Positions 1 through 10,560 of a stretch of DNA of 64,000 nucleotides are shown piece after piece. The notes below the pieces were generated by a model, which worked only from the letters and a program-made list of their open reading frames with translations, had not been told where the DNA came from and made no database searches. Numbering within the stretch: position 1 is the first letter of the stretch; each line of letters starts with the position of its first letter. Source of the stretch: Thuidium tamariscinum. Its lineage: Eukaryota; Streptophyta; Bryopsida; Hypnales; Thuidiaceae. The stretch is from NCBI GenBank assembly GCA_947034885.2, contig OX344757.2, positions 5,456,001-5,520,000 on the forward strand, written 5' to 3'. Made by a program: the position numbers and the translations under genes.

Positions 1-1
1 G

Positions 2-839
2 AGACTACCTCAATCGTATCAGTGGGTAAAAGATCGAAGACCATCTATAAATCTTACTCAAGGTATGGCTTTGCAACACATCTCTTTTTCTGATTCCCTT
101 CTTTGTTTCGAGTCTGGATCAGAGTGGAGTTTCTTGGCGGTTATTATCTCGTACGTTCTGTTTAACCCAATTTTGTTTAATTGAAATTAGATATTGATAA
201 TTGGTATGTGACCTGCTTTTCTGTTTTACCCTGCACGAGGTAAAATCACACTATCTGGAGTTGATAAAGCCTTTAATCCATTTAGTATCAGTGCACTGAA
301 ATTCTTTGGACCAATTGGTGCTTGTGATCCAGCTAGTTAGGTCTTTGAAGCCAGGAACGCTTCCTGCAGGGCCCATTTTCATTGGTGCATGTGATCCGCC
401 TAGTTAGGTCCTAGAAGTTAGTATTTCATTCTGCAGCGCCATTATTGTTGTTATTGTTATTATTATTGTTATGTGGAGCAGTCATGGGTTTCTCATTAGT
501 GTAGGAATTCTGCACAGTTTCAATACTGATGATAGACTACTGATTTGTTGTGTAGCGGTTGCGCAACAACTTCAGCAATTCGAGAGTGAAGTGTTTGGAA
601 GTAATATGCCGAGCACTCCTATAATCAATACCTCCTCTGGTGGCGCCACCTTTGGGTTTGGGTACTCAGCCCCTCCTGAGGCCATAGCTCCAACATTTGC
701 ACTTCCCATGGCCAACTCTCTGAGCCAGGCACCCTTGTTTGGTTCAATTGGAACCCCCACCATCCCGAATTCTAATTTTGTGTTTGGTGCAGTCAAACCT
801 GAACCAAGAGCAGCAATGGATCACAGCATGGATGGATAG
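2..839 (+). CDS. 3' end of an FG-motif protein gene, probably FG-nucleoporin-like (partial)
   Basis: Two terminal exons can be read: up to 62 (donor GT at 63-64), then 556-839 after a TGTAG acceptor, with the TAG stop at 837-839. The joining phase (one base plus two) is the only one that keeps the upstream exon open and enters the long downstream frame. The tail has FG-type motifs (FGFG, LFGS, VFGA) in a Ser/Pro/Thr/Asn-rich, low-complexity context and ends KPEPRAAMDHSMDG. Such composition is typical of the disordered C-terminal region of nuclear-pore FG proteins (plant Nup1/Nup136 type), which bind transport receptors in the pore basket. That assignment is an inference from composition: no folded domain is in view and the rest of the gene lies upstream of the window. 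Another disordered nuclear protein is possible. The 493-bp intron is longer than those of the kinase gene at 52-56 kb. Confidence 0.55.
314..436 (+). repeat. Direct 56-bp duplication inside the intron
   Basis: Segments 314-369 and 381-436 are diverged copies of each other, both beginning ATTGGTGC and both ending in CTGCAG, a good 3' splice-site consensus. Using the second CTGCAG as acceptor in the required phase gives a frame that stops quickly, so the acceptor at 555 is preferred for the coding form. Confidence 0.7.
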
Positions 840-1792
840 CTCTTGATGCTCTCTTTCTTTTTTTCTGAACCAGCAATACTTCATATAGAATGTACAATTT
901 GAAAAATCACTCACTTGGTTCTATGTCCCTTGTAGAACATGCCACATTAAAATGAAAGGATGCCATATTATGTGGCAAGCCTTGTCTGCTTTGGAAGCAC
1001 CAAGGACTAGTACCCAAGTAATGTACCTTGTCTTTTTCCTTGTTTTCAAACTTGAAAATGGTTCTGTGAGAAATTTTTGGTGATATTTCTGGTGGTTGAA
1101 CTCTGTTTTCTGCTGCCTCTTTTCATGATGCATTAGTGGTGAATTGGAGACATTATTTTAGCATTTGACCTTGACATGTATTATGTAAGCTTAGGTACTT
1201 GTTGAGCTGTTGCATGTCCAGGTCCAGGCTTTTGTTGATCATGGTGACTGGCTGTGCACATCAACAGTTTGCTTGTGTTCCTGATGTGCTGTAACATCCA
1301 GATGGGCACATCTTGGCAATGGCATGAGAAATGAGACAGTCTTTCCAAATTGTGTAACTTATGTTACACTGCTTTTGGGGGGCCATCCATGTGCACTCAA
1401 ACAAAAGCTTCATGAGTTCAAATATGATCTCAAATCTATCATTTTAGATCTGGATATCCAGAAGCTGCAGTGATGACTCCAAGGATGGCTTTGTCAGGCC
1501 ACAATAATGTTGTGCCCACTGTGACCACCCATCAACATTTGCAGTCTGGGTTTGGAATCTCCATGTAACTGAAGGCTTCAGTAACCTGCTTCCTGGCCCA
1601 CTTCCCTGGTTGTTACTTCCCTGGTTGTGAAAGCCTGCTGCAATGCCCATTATTATCAGTCTGCAAGCTCCTTCCTCTACCAGTGCATAAGGCAGTTCTG
1701 TTTTTTTGGTTAAAAGTAACCTTTCAGTAAATTAGTGCAAATATTTAAGAAATGACAAGGAATTGGTCTGGGTAGGTCAGGTAACTGTCACC
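840..1792. other. Probable 3' UTR and single-copy downstream flank
   Basis: Moderately AT-rich sequence with no copy elsewhere in the window and no convincing coding frame. The first several hundred bases probably belong to the 3' UTR of the FG-motif gene. A short CTTCCCTGGTTGT motif is repeated near 1602-1628. The repeat-rich zone starts at 1795. Confidence 0.5.
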
Positions 1793-1794
1793 TA

Positions 1795-2217
1795 AGGTAG
1801 AACCACCTATTCTTGATCAAGGATCCATACCCGACCTATAAGATGCAGCTATTTCCAACCAAGGCTAAAAGTGATTTCCAATCAAAGGTAAGAACATACT
1901 TTTTCCCCATTTTCAAGGTTGGGACTAATAAGGTTATGACACATGTCCCAAAGTGTGTTAAAGTGTGTGGAAAGTACCAAGTAGGAAAGTAGTCTTGGCT
2001 ATGATCCGAATTGGTAGACTTTAGATATTGGCTATGGATTCAATGCACTTTTTGGCTTCCAAAAAATATAGTAATTTTAGTTTTGGGAATAAAATTACAA
2101 AAAATTTGCAATCCCCATATTTCCTATCTCTCTATGTGAGAAAAATTTGCATAGCCTCATACTCCTCATGATTTGTTTCAAAATTGCTTAAGTGATTTGG
2201 TATAGGTGGTTTTACTT
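1795..2217 (+). mobile_element. MITE family A, copy 1 (TA target)
   Basis: 423-bp non-autonomous DNA transposon with terminal inverted repeats AGGTAGAACCACCTA, flanked by TA on both sides (1793-1794 and 2218-2219). Five further copies occur in the window (16691, 18663, 22256, 30308, 58761), all with the same ends and TA flanks, so boundaries are well supported. A TA duplication fits the Tc1/mariner (Stowaway-like) group, but the terminus is not the classic Stowaway one. No coding capacity. Confidence 0.85.
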
Positions 2218-2235
2218 TAATTCATACTAGAGGTT

Positions 2236-2492
2236 GTTAAATCCCACCATCAAAGGTGGGCCCAATAGGGTTGAATTTACTTTGGGGGAAAATGCAGGAA
2301 TTTCTTATTTTTTGCAAATAATGTTTCTTTTTGCAAATTCTAAAGTCATACTTGCAATCAGAGACCCCAAATTAGCTATGAGAGGTTCAAAACATACTCT
2401 ACATACGGCAAAAAATAGGGTTTTTTTTCACTCTTACCTTGGAGAATTTGAAATTTACCACATTGGGCCGACCTTTGATGGTAGGATTTAAC
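2236..2492. mobile_element. Foldback MITE, about 257 bp
   Basis: Long imperfect inverted repeats start GTTAAATCCCACCATCAAAG on the left and mirror GGTAGGATTTAAC on the right, extending about 45 bp inward. An open frame of 85 codons spans nearly the whole element and is an accident of the foldback. No second copy was seen here. Confidence 0.65.
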
Positions 2493-2518
2493 GTCTTGCA
2501 TTCATCCCAAGCAAAGTA

Positions 2519-3176
2519 GGAGGTTCATAAATAGACTATTTACAGGCTAGAGCTACATTTTTGGTAGGTGAAACATTTTGAAATATTTTTTAATAAATTT
2601 TCCTTCAAAGACAAGTGGAATTGGCATCTAACTCAAGTCATTTCATATTTTTGAAGCTTTGTGGAAGAAGTTGAAAAAATTTGGAGTTGAAATGGCATAG
2701 GGCTTTAAAATGGCCCACCTCTTGAAGTGTAATTAGATGATTTTTGAGGCCTCCAAAAGACTATAGGTTCCCAAACTATGGGAATGCTATTGGAACTCTA
2801 AGAATTCTATGATGCAAGCAAGTTGACATGGTCAAGACATTGCCACATCAGATAATATTATTTAATTAATTATAATAATTCTTTTAAAAAATTTAAATTT
2901 TTAATTTTTAAAAATTAGTTTCCAGTTTTTTAATATGTTCGGAATTTTTTAATTTTTTTAATTTTTTTTAACTCAAAAATTATATTGGTGGGGGCTAGTT
3001 CATTGTGTAGGGAACAATTTTGGGAAACGGCCCTGAAATAGTCTTTTGGAGGCCTCAAAAATCATATAATGATACTATTTGTACATTATTGAAGGTGTAT
3101 GAAAAAGCAACATGTACAAATAGTGTACATTTCAAGAGGTGGGCCATTTTAGAGCTTGAATGCTTTTGGAACCTCC
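2519..3176. mobile_element. TIR element, TA-flanked, carrying family K copy 1
   Basis: GGAGGTTC at 2519 is mirrored by GAACCTCC ending at 3176, and both are flanked by TA. A second inverted pair lies inside: AAAATGGCCCACCTCTTGAA near 2707-2726 and its reverse near 3133-3152. The innermost pair belongs to family K (2737-3065). The three nested inverted pairs could be one complex foldback or successive insertions. Confidence 0.45.
2737..3065. mobile_element. MITE family K, copy 1
   Basis: Ends are near-perfect inverted repeats of 28 bp (ATGATTTTTGAGGCCTCC at the left). The left half has a GGTTCCCAAACTATGGGAA motif and a GACATGGTCAAGACATTGCCAC-like motif (about 2823-2845), the interior is nearly pure A/T, and the right half carries GGAACAATTTTGGGAAACGG. 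The same order of motifs recurs at 6834, 9873 (inverted), 13237 and 62555, defining a family of about 250-330 bp. Confidence 0.75.
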
Positions 3177-3177
3177 T

Positions 3178-3819
3178 ACCTAACTATGTAGTAGTATTCA
3201 CTACCTATCTAAGATTGACTTGTAATGAACCTAGGTTTCAAAAAGAAAGCATTAGAACCTCTTTACTCTATCAATGATGGAAAAGTGCACCAATCAATAA
3301 AGAAGTTTGGCCAGGAGATGGATATTTGGGGCAACTAGTGGGGCATTGAAAAAGATGAGAAGACAAATAAATAATATTATAAGAAGTCTTGACTAGTTGT
3401 CGTGTAAATTTCAAGTGGAGAAGTCTTCCAAATAACTTTACAAATTGATATTCAATAGACAAGAGGTGTTCCCCCAGAATATAAAATTTTGGCTTTACAA
3501 TATGGTGAAGAGGAGGCAAAGAGCCAACTAGTCCTATTTGAAATAAAAGAAGCCCACAATTGCACAAATTGCCACAATGGAAAGACAATAAATGAAGTCA
3601 AAACTCTTTGGAGGCTAAGTTTCGTGCTTGAGGGTTTAGGCCACCCAAGAAACTTGACCTCCAAAGAACTTGGGTTGCAAAAAGTGTTGCTACTTAGGCA
3701 GCCATGTCATTTTTCATCTCTAAGTCTCCACTGATAAGTCTTGGCTATAGAATAAATCTAGTTTAGTGAAGAACAAAATTTCCTCCAATCATATAGTTGC
3801 ACTTTCTTAGAATCCTTGA
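3178..3819. other. No recognisable feature
   Basis: AT-rich spacer. The short open frames on both strands overlap one another and show no family resemblance. No repeat partner was found in the window. Confidence 0.4.
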
Positions 3820-3825
3820 TTGGTG

Positions 3826-4552
3826 GGTCGTTGCAAGAAACACTTACTGGTTTTGGCTCAAAATGGCTCAAAATCAATGAGTCCTGTGAGTCCTATGACT
3901 CTTTGAAATAAAAAAATTTTAATTGAAAAAAATATGGATAATTTGAAGAGTGATGAGAATATTATGTCTCTTGAAATTCAGACCTAAGAAATTTTTTCTC
4001 TAAATGTTATAGACAATGGAAAATACAATGAAAATAGCTCTTTTTTTCACTAATTTGGTAAAAATAGTAAAAAAAATCAAAAAATGAAAATGAAAAATCC
4101 GTTTTTTCTTCAAGTAAAGGTCTTTCTTTTCCAACAAATTTCATCTTTGGAAAAGATTAATTCTATTCTCTACACTTGTGCAAAGTCAGCCACTTTGACG
4201 ACATGTGGAGGTTGAACAGTATAGTATTTTCAAAAAATCTCTTTGTGGTCTTGTGTAACTTTAGGTGAGGTCCTTGCATGCCAATTTTCAGCTCAAAATT
4301 TGCATTTTTGGGTCAAAAATAGGACTAAAACCCCCCATAATGGCCAAAGTAGACAACCAATCGGGGGCAGTTTTAAAATAGTAAACTAATTTTAAGAAAA
4401 TTGAAAAAATTACACAAAATATAAAACTTTTGTGTGCACCTTCATTCCAAATTTCAAGTTGATAGGGCAAACTATGCAAAATTTATGAGCAAAAAACTAC
4501 ATGTTGGAGGTCAAGGGGACAAAAAATAGGACAAGTGTTTCTTGCAATCACC
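3826..4552 (+). mobile_element. TIR element family N, copy 1 (727 bp)
   Basis: Bounded by inverted repeats: GGTCGTTGCAAGAAACACTT on the left, mirrored by AAGTGTTTCTTGCAATCACC on the right. It is flanked by a 6-bp direct repeat TTGGTG (3820-3825 and 4553-4558). Two diverged full-length relatives occur at 14136-14864 and 32814-33530 with conserved internal blocks (GGCTCAAAA near the left end, a GGGACAAAAAA-type block near the right). There is no open frame of useful length, so it is non-autonomous. The superfamily is undecided: the target duplication is seen at only one copy. Confidence 0.75.
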
Positions 4553-4719
4553 TTGGTGCATTTCTCCATGATAGTCTACAGTTGCCCTTAAGAGAATTGA
4601 ACTTTTTTTGTGGCTCATGAAAGAATGATCTTTATTCTTAGGACATTTATAGACATCAACAAATGTATAGTCTTTGTTTATAAATGTTATATTGTAATTG
4701 ATACCAATAACCATCCCAC

Positions 4720-5842
4720 CTAGACTCTTAGTCTTATAAATAAGAAATCTTAGGATGACAATCCCCAGTCTTTCAAACCCGTACTATTGAAATTTTTGGC
4801 TTTAATTGTCAATCCTTGAAATTCTCCATTCTATATGCACTAAATGTTAGTCTTTTAAATTTGAAATCCTAGCTTGGACACCCATAGTCTCTCAAGCCAT
4901 GCCATCTAGATTGTTGATCTTGAATATCAATCTTTGGAACTTCTTATTCCATATAGATTTTGTACCTTAAATATAAGTCCCTTTAGATTCTAGAATTAGA
5001 ATCCATGGTTTGTTAAAACCATACTAATTCTTGAATTTAAGTAGTAGTCTCTAAAGTCTCCTTCCCTTAATTAGCAACCTTGTAAATTTGAAATTCTAAG
5101 TTAGGAACCTAGTTTTTTCAAACCATTCCTTCTAGATCTTTGACCTTAAATGTAAATCTCTTGAACTAGGATAGGGACCAATAGTCTCTCTAAACATCTC
5201 ATGGGTCAAATCACACTCTAATGTACCACAATTTATCGAGATTCTTGTTAATCCTTTGAACTTAAGAACCTAGAATGATAACTTATGGTCTCTCAAAAAT
5301 TTTGCATCTAGATTCTAGGCCGTAAATGTCAATTCTTTGAACATAATATCCAAATATGGAAACTTGTAATCTCTCAAATCCATCCCATGTAGATTTTTAG
5401 CCTTCAATCATAGTCCCTTAAACTTAAGATCTAAGAATTGGGACCCATAGTTTCCCAAAAATATACCATCTAAATTCTTAGCCTTAAGTATTAGTTCTAC
5501 GAACTCTCTATCCTATCTACATTTGTACCTTAAATGTTAGTTCCTTAAACTTGAGATTTTAGAATAACAGCTTATGTTTTTTAAAACCAAACTATTTGGA
5601 TTCAAGGCTTCAAATGTCAATCATCTAGACTTGAGATCCTAGAATGGAACCTCCCAATTTTTCAAACTATCCCATAAAGATTCTAGGTCTAAGATGACAA
5701 TCCTCTAAACTCTAATCTCAATTCTATCTAGAATATGTGCCTTAGGTATCAATCCCTTGAAATCCCTATGTCAATCTACTAAACTTATATCTATAATGGA
5801 GACCCATGGTTTCTCAAAACCATTGCATCTAGATTCTATACC
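4720..5842. repeat. Degenerate satellite, left block
   Basis: A diverged tandem array with a basic unit of about 80 bp, some units enlarged to about 115-120 bp. Recurring parts are CCCATCTAGATTCTTGGCCT, TTAAATGTCAATC, CTTGAACTTGAGATCCTAGA and GGGACCCATAGTCTCTCAAA, seen about a dozen times. The same array resumes at 7285-8220. Elements D1 and I1, with K2 nested in I1, separate the two blocks. Confidence 0.75.
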
Positions 5843-5846
5843 TTAA

Positions 5847-6775
5847 TCCCTTAAGTTCTTTGATTATATTTTCATCAAAAATGGTCCAAAACTACCATTT
5901 TAGTACTAGTCCTAAATTTTGAGAAAAAAACACTATTAGGATATATGTAAGCAAAGGATCTTGTAAAACATTGGTCTGAAAAGATGTGCAAAAAAAATTT
6001 AGAAATTTGTACCATGTGAATTGTAAGATATTAGTGTTCAAATCTACAAAAGTCAAATTTTTAACCCTGCAAAAAACAAAGTAGCTACACTTCACAATAT
6101 CACAATTGTATGAAAAAATGACCATGTTTGTGGTACTTCTTTGGATTCATTCTTAAAATCAAGTTGGCCATATGCTTAAAAATTTCCAAATCATTTGAAA
6201 TTGTACAATATATATAGGACAAAAATAATAAGTAGGAAAAAATAGAGAATGATTCAAAATACTAAATTGTGAATTGGAATTGAAAATAAAAATCCTAATG
6301 TTTGTAATGTTGTGTAAGAAATAGTCTACATTTTTTTTTTTTTTTTGTCAAACAATATTGAAAATTGATTTAAATAAAGGACTTGAGAGTTTATTGTAGA
6401 GTAAAGAATCTATACGAGCCCACAAACTTAAACTCCTCATAACTTTCATCTCATTAATCAAAAGGGAATTATTCAAATCAATCCACACACACACACATAT
6501 ATATGAATCCAAAAAAATAATTTCAAATTTTGTTTTTAAAGAAAAGTAATTTCTTGTGATTTATCCAAATTGCTCGATTGAGGGGAAAAAAACTACATAT
6601 CATACAATAACTTTTGAACTATGTCATAAAAAATTATGAGAATTGTTGCACCTTACATGTATTTTTTGTCTATATGTTGTGTGAAAATTTCAAAGAAAAA
6701 AAATAAAAACTCCATTTTTAGTGAAGTGCCCAAAATTTCTATGTTGCCAAAATTTGCAACTTGGTCCTTTACAGG
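5847..6775 (+). mobile_element. TTAA-type element D, long copy
   Basis: Homologous along its length to the cleaner element at 25845-26363: both begin with a Phe/Thr-like TTTTCA(T/C)CAAAAATG block about 25 bases in and end with a CTA(T/C)GTTGCCAAAA block. The left boundary is TTAATCCC and the right terminus is decayed. It is about 400 bp longer than the other copy. It sits within the degenerate satellite. Confidence 0.55.
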
Positions 6776-6780
6776 TGAGG

Positions 6781-7280
6781 GTTGCTATTATGTGAGCTTA
6801 GAAGTGTGAGTCCATGAGCCTAAGAGACTATCATTAAGGGATATTTGAGGCCTCTAGAAGCCCGCAAGTTCCCACAATCCAAAAACACGAAAACTGCCAT
6901 GGGAATGCAATTTTGCAGGAATCCTATGTGGTCGAGAGAGTGCCACGTTATTGAATTTTTTAGGGTTTTTTTTCATCCCCAATATTTTTATTTTTTATTT
7001 TTTGGAAAATGATAGCTTGACAACAACTAACCGTTCCTAAACCAATTTCGAGAACAGTCCCGAAATGACCCTTTGGAGCCTTTAAATCCCCTCTTATGAC
7101 ATTTATATTATAAACGCGTATATTATAATAAAATTTTATGATAATAATTCACATATGTTATAAATATCTATAATACAGGTGTTTATATTATAAACACCTT
7201 CAATGGTTGCATAATATCTAGTTGTATATATGATCAAGGCTCACATGTTTACACTTTCATACTCACATACTAGCATCATT
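6781..7280. mobile_element. MULE-like MITE family I, copy 1
   Basis: Termini (GTTGCTATTATGTGAGCTTA at the left, mirrored by CTCACATACTAGCA at the right) match the better defined copy at 29907-30143, as does the AT-rich core with repeated TATTATAAACACCT blocks. A family K element (6834-7104) is inserted in it. Confidence 0.65.
6834..7104. mobile_element. MITE family K, copy 2 (nested in family I)
   Basis: Carries the family order of motifs: GAGGCCTCTAGAAGCC, GTTCCCACAATCC, GTGGTCGAGAGAGTGCCACG, an A/T core, then CGAGAACAGTCCCGAAATGA and GGAGCC. It interrupts the family I element. Confidence 0.65.
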
Positions 7281-7284
7281 GCTT

Positions 7285-8220
7285 TAGAAGTTAAATGTTA
7301 GTCCCTTGAACTTAAAATCTCAATAATAAGGACAAGTGATTACTCAAATTTATTTCATATAGATTCTTAGCTTTAAATGTTAGTCTCTTGAATTGCCCAT
7401 CCCATCTAGATTTTGTATGTCTGATGTTAATTTCATAAATATGAGATTTTAGGATAAAGACCTCTAGTCTCCTAAAACCATCCCATCTAGATTTGAGCCT
7501 TTAAGTATCAATCTTTTAACTTGAGATTCTTAGATTGGGACCTATAGTCTCTCAAAACCATTCCAATTAGATTTTTGGCCTTAAATGTTAGCCTTCTAAA
7601 TTTGAATGCCTAAGATGGAGACCTCTTATCTCTCTGAACCATCTCATTTAGATTATTTACCTTAAATGTCAATCTCTTGAGCTCCCCATCCCATCTACAT
7701 TACGTGACTCAAATGTTAATTGAAAGACCCAAAGTCTACCAATACCATTCCATCTAAATTTTTGGCCTTGGATGTTAGATCCTTGAACCTCCTATTGCAT
7801 CTATAGTACTGTAGTAGGTTTTGTACCTTTAATGTCAATTTCCTAAACTAAAAATCTAGGATGGGGATCCTAATTACTCAAAACCATTCCATCTGGGTCT
7901 TTAGATAGAAATGCTTGGGACCTGCACTTGACATCCTAGTCAAAAGGTCCATAGTCTATCAAAATCTTCCCATCTGCATTCATCACTTTAAATGTCAATC
8001 TAATGAATTTGAGATCCTAGTATGGGGGCCCCTCTCTCTCAAAGTCATCCCAACCATATTCTTGGCCTTGAATATAAGTCTATTGAGCTTGAAATTCTAA
8101 AATTAAGGCCTATGGTCTCTATATGACAATGTTCTATTGTAATTAGTTTGCAAAACCATCCTTTCTAATTTTTTGCCTTAAATACTATTCATTTGAATAT
8201 TAAATCTTGGAATGGATTCT
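7285..8220. repeat. Degenerate satellite, right block
   Basis: Continuation of the array at 4720-5842, with the same phrases (CCCATCTAGATTT, CTTAAATGTCAATCTCTTGA, CCATAGTCTCTCAAAACCAT). About ten diverged units remain. Confidence 0.75.
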
Positions 8221-8424
8221 AGGTACATTTATTTTCAATACTTGATAAATTTATAGTTAAATCATGTTTAATATGTGCATGCTAAAATCATCTTGATTCT
8301 TTTTTTGACAAGCATCAAGTCCAACAAAATTTGGACAATTAAATAGTATGAACCATACTAATTCATGTGACAATTTTAGTTGTATTTACACATTAAGTTA
8401 GAAATAGGAATTGTGTTGAAAGTA

Positions 8425-8758
8425 GGACTTCAGACCTCATTTAGGCATAGAAGAATGTGTTTTTTCAAAAAAACTTGAACTAAACTTAGTTAGAAAATCA
8501 ACTCAAGTTTTGCATCCAAAAATTCTTCTGACATTTCAAGTTTTCAATCAAAAGTTGTGAAATTTCAAAGAGGTGTTTGAAATTGTTTTTGTTATATTTT
8601 TTGAAACTTCCTCTTTGAAATCTATCCAGAACTTTTGATTGAAAACTTGAAATGTCAAACGGATTTTTGTACTTGAAATTCCAATTCATATTCTAACTAG
8701 TCTTGGTTCAATTTTTTTTAAAAGACATTATACTATGTTTAAATGAGGTCTGAAATCT
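8425..8758. mobile_element. Foldback element, about 334 bp
   Basis: The two halves are almost complete reverse complements. Outer arms are GACTTCAGACCTCATTTAGG and its mirror CTAAATGAGGTCTGAAATC-like end; inner arms around 8530-8560 and 8625-8660 pair as well (GACATTTCAAGTTTTCAATC). There is almost no unpaired loop. This fits a foldback MITE or a former inverted duplication able to give double-stranded RNA if transcribed. Confidence 0.7.
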
Positions 8759-8789
8759 TAATTTTAATACAAAATTTGGGATTTTTAAC

Positions 8790-9300
8790 TTAACTATGAG
8801 CTCTCACAACTTTGAAGATTCATATATCCCATATGGGTTGCTCGACCTCCTACCTTCATATGTGTATATAAAGAGTTTCACTTCTCCATTCATTTCGTGA
8901 AATACAAATGATTCACAGAGTAAAACAATTTAGAGAATAAATCAACTCCTTGATCTTAATTTGTTTTAAAATTAAATCGTCTAAAAGCATTTCATCTAAA
9001 AATTTATTATTCATCTGAAAAATTTCATCTAATTTTTTTTTCTAACTATTATTTCAACTATTTTATTAAATCCTTAGAAAATAGTTTCTTAGAGTAAGTG
9101 ACGTAGAAAAAGAATCCACGGTGGCAAAGGAGTGAGAGGAGGACTTGATGACGTGTACCTTTGTCCAAATTGACAGCCGAATTGACAAAATTCTGTCAAA
9201 AAAGTGTCTAAAACAAGTACTCCTAATCTACAACAAAGTTGACAGAATTCTGTCAAAATTACTATCAAATAGGACGCAGTTTCCCTTGTAGTGGTATCCA
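8790..9300 (+). mobile_element. LTR-like fossil fragment
   Basis: Contains an LTR-style promoter stretch (TATATCCCATATGGG, CTCCTACC, then GTGTATATAAAGAG) resembling the arms of the fossil at 30587-31927, and ends close to TAGTGGTATCCAACA, which resembles the tRNA-Met primer binding site that follows plant LTRs. Two TTGACA-AATTCTGTCAA palindromes lie at about 9190 and 9240. Only an old remnant is present; no coding region follows. Confidence 0.4.
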
Positions 9301-9429
9301 ACAAAACAATCTTACACTAAATTAAAATAAGATTGTGAGGAAGAAGCTTTAGAAACTTTCACCATATACATTTCAAGATATAAGCATTCAAATGAAAAGA
9401 AACTATATTTTGGTGCCTCTTATGACTAG

Positions 9430-10450
9430 ATTGTAAGACTTAAAATCTTTGTTACATAAATTTTTCTAGTGTACATTTTGATTTCCTTTAAAATTGTGTT
9501 AGAAGATTATATTGAGATGTAAGGGAAAAAAATACTTTTAAAACTTGATTTAATTTCCACACTTCTAGAAATTCCAGAAGAAAATTGTTCTATAGAATTA
9601 GGCATGAGATAGTAAAAAAACTAAATTGTTAATAGGTCTAAGTGATGGAATTAGAACACACTAATCCCAATGGTGCAATTGTTGAAGTCAGTGAACTACA
9701 CCTTAAAAAACTTTCCTTTTGAAAAATTGTAAACATTCAATTAAAACAATGAATCCAATCATTTCTTTTGGAAAAAGAATAATTTGATTGCCGGGATAAC
9801 AAGACCTTGCAATCATTTTTCATCACTAGTCTACATAGAATGAATCAAATCATCCCATTAGATGCTTTTCAACCTTGTAGGAGACTTTTCGGGGTCGTTT
9901 TCCAAAATTGTTCCTTGTACAAGAACCAACGACTACTAGTCTGAATTTCTGAATAAATAAATAAATAAATAAATAATTTTTGAATATTTATTTATTTATT
10001 TTAAAACTTCAAGAAAGTATGTAAAAATTGAAAATTGATTTTTACAAAAATCAATTAATTAGTATTATCTAACATGGTAGGCTCTCGACCACAACAGACT
10101 ATCTACATGGCAACATTCTTGGAATTCCCACAGCTTGGGAATCCACAGTCTTCTAAATGCCCAAAAAACATCTAATGATTTGCACAAGAAAATTTCGTGT
10201 AGGATTTTGTAAAAATTATTTTGACTTTTTTGTGGGTTTTTTTGTCTTGCATAGGAAGCTCCATCTTGAACCTCTAGTGGCATAACTTTTATTTTTGAAC
10301 ATTGATTTCAATAAAAATAATACTCTTAAAAAATACTATGTTTTCTATCACTATTTTTTTAGGAAATCATCTAAAGAATTGAGATCATAAGAACTTGCCC
10401 AAACCTTCAAGTCTCCCTCAAGGAGACACTTTGTCCAATAGGGATTAACA
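9430..10450 (+). repeat. Unclassified dispersed repeat, copy 1
   Basis: Diverged similarity to 34250-34880: a TAAATTGTTAATAG block followed by GATGGAATT, and near the other end CTTGCCCAAACC followed by a CCTCAAGGAGAC block. The family K element at 9873-10180 interrupts it. No coding potential. Confidence 0.5.
9873..10180 (-). mobile_element. MITE family K, copy 3 (inverted)
   Basis: Family K motifs appear in reverse order: TTCCAAAATTGTTCC near 9899, an A/T core, then GGTAGGCTCTCGACCAC and GGAATTCCCACAGCTTGGGA near 10129. The core has an (AATA)n run followed by its inverse (about 9952-10002), a strong hairpin. Confidence 0.65.
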
Positions 10451-10560
10451 TTGAAAAGGACAATATAATTCTTAAAAGGTAGCTAGAAGTACTTTGCAAG
10501 GAATTTTAGAAGAAAGGCATAAATACTTGGGTAGGTCAATCACTACAATAAATAAAGGTG

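Noticed and set aside
3271-3734. Overlapping frames of 70-105 codons on both strands
   Set aside because: The frames overlap each other in several phases, have no recognisable motifs and lie in AT-rich spacer.
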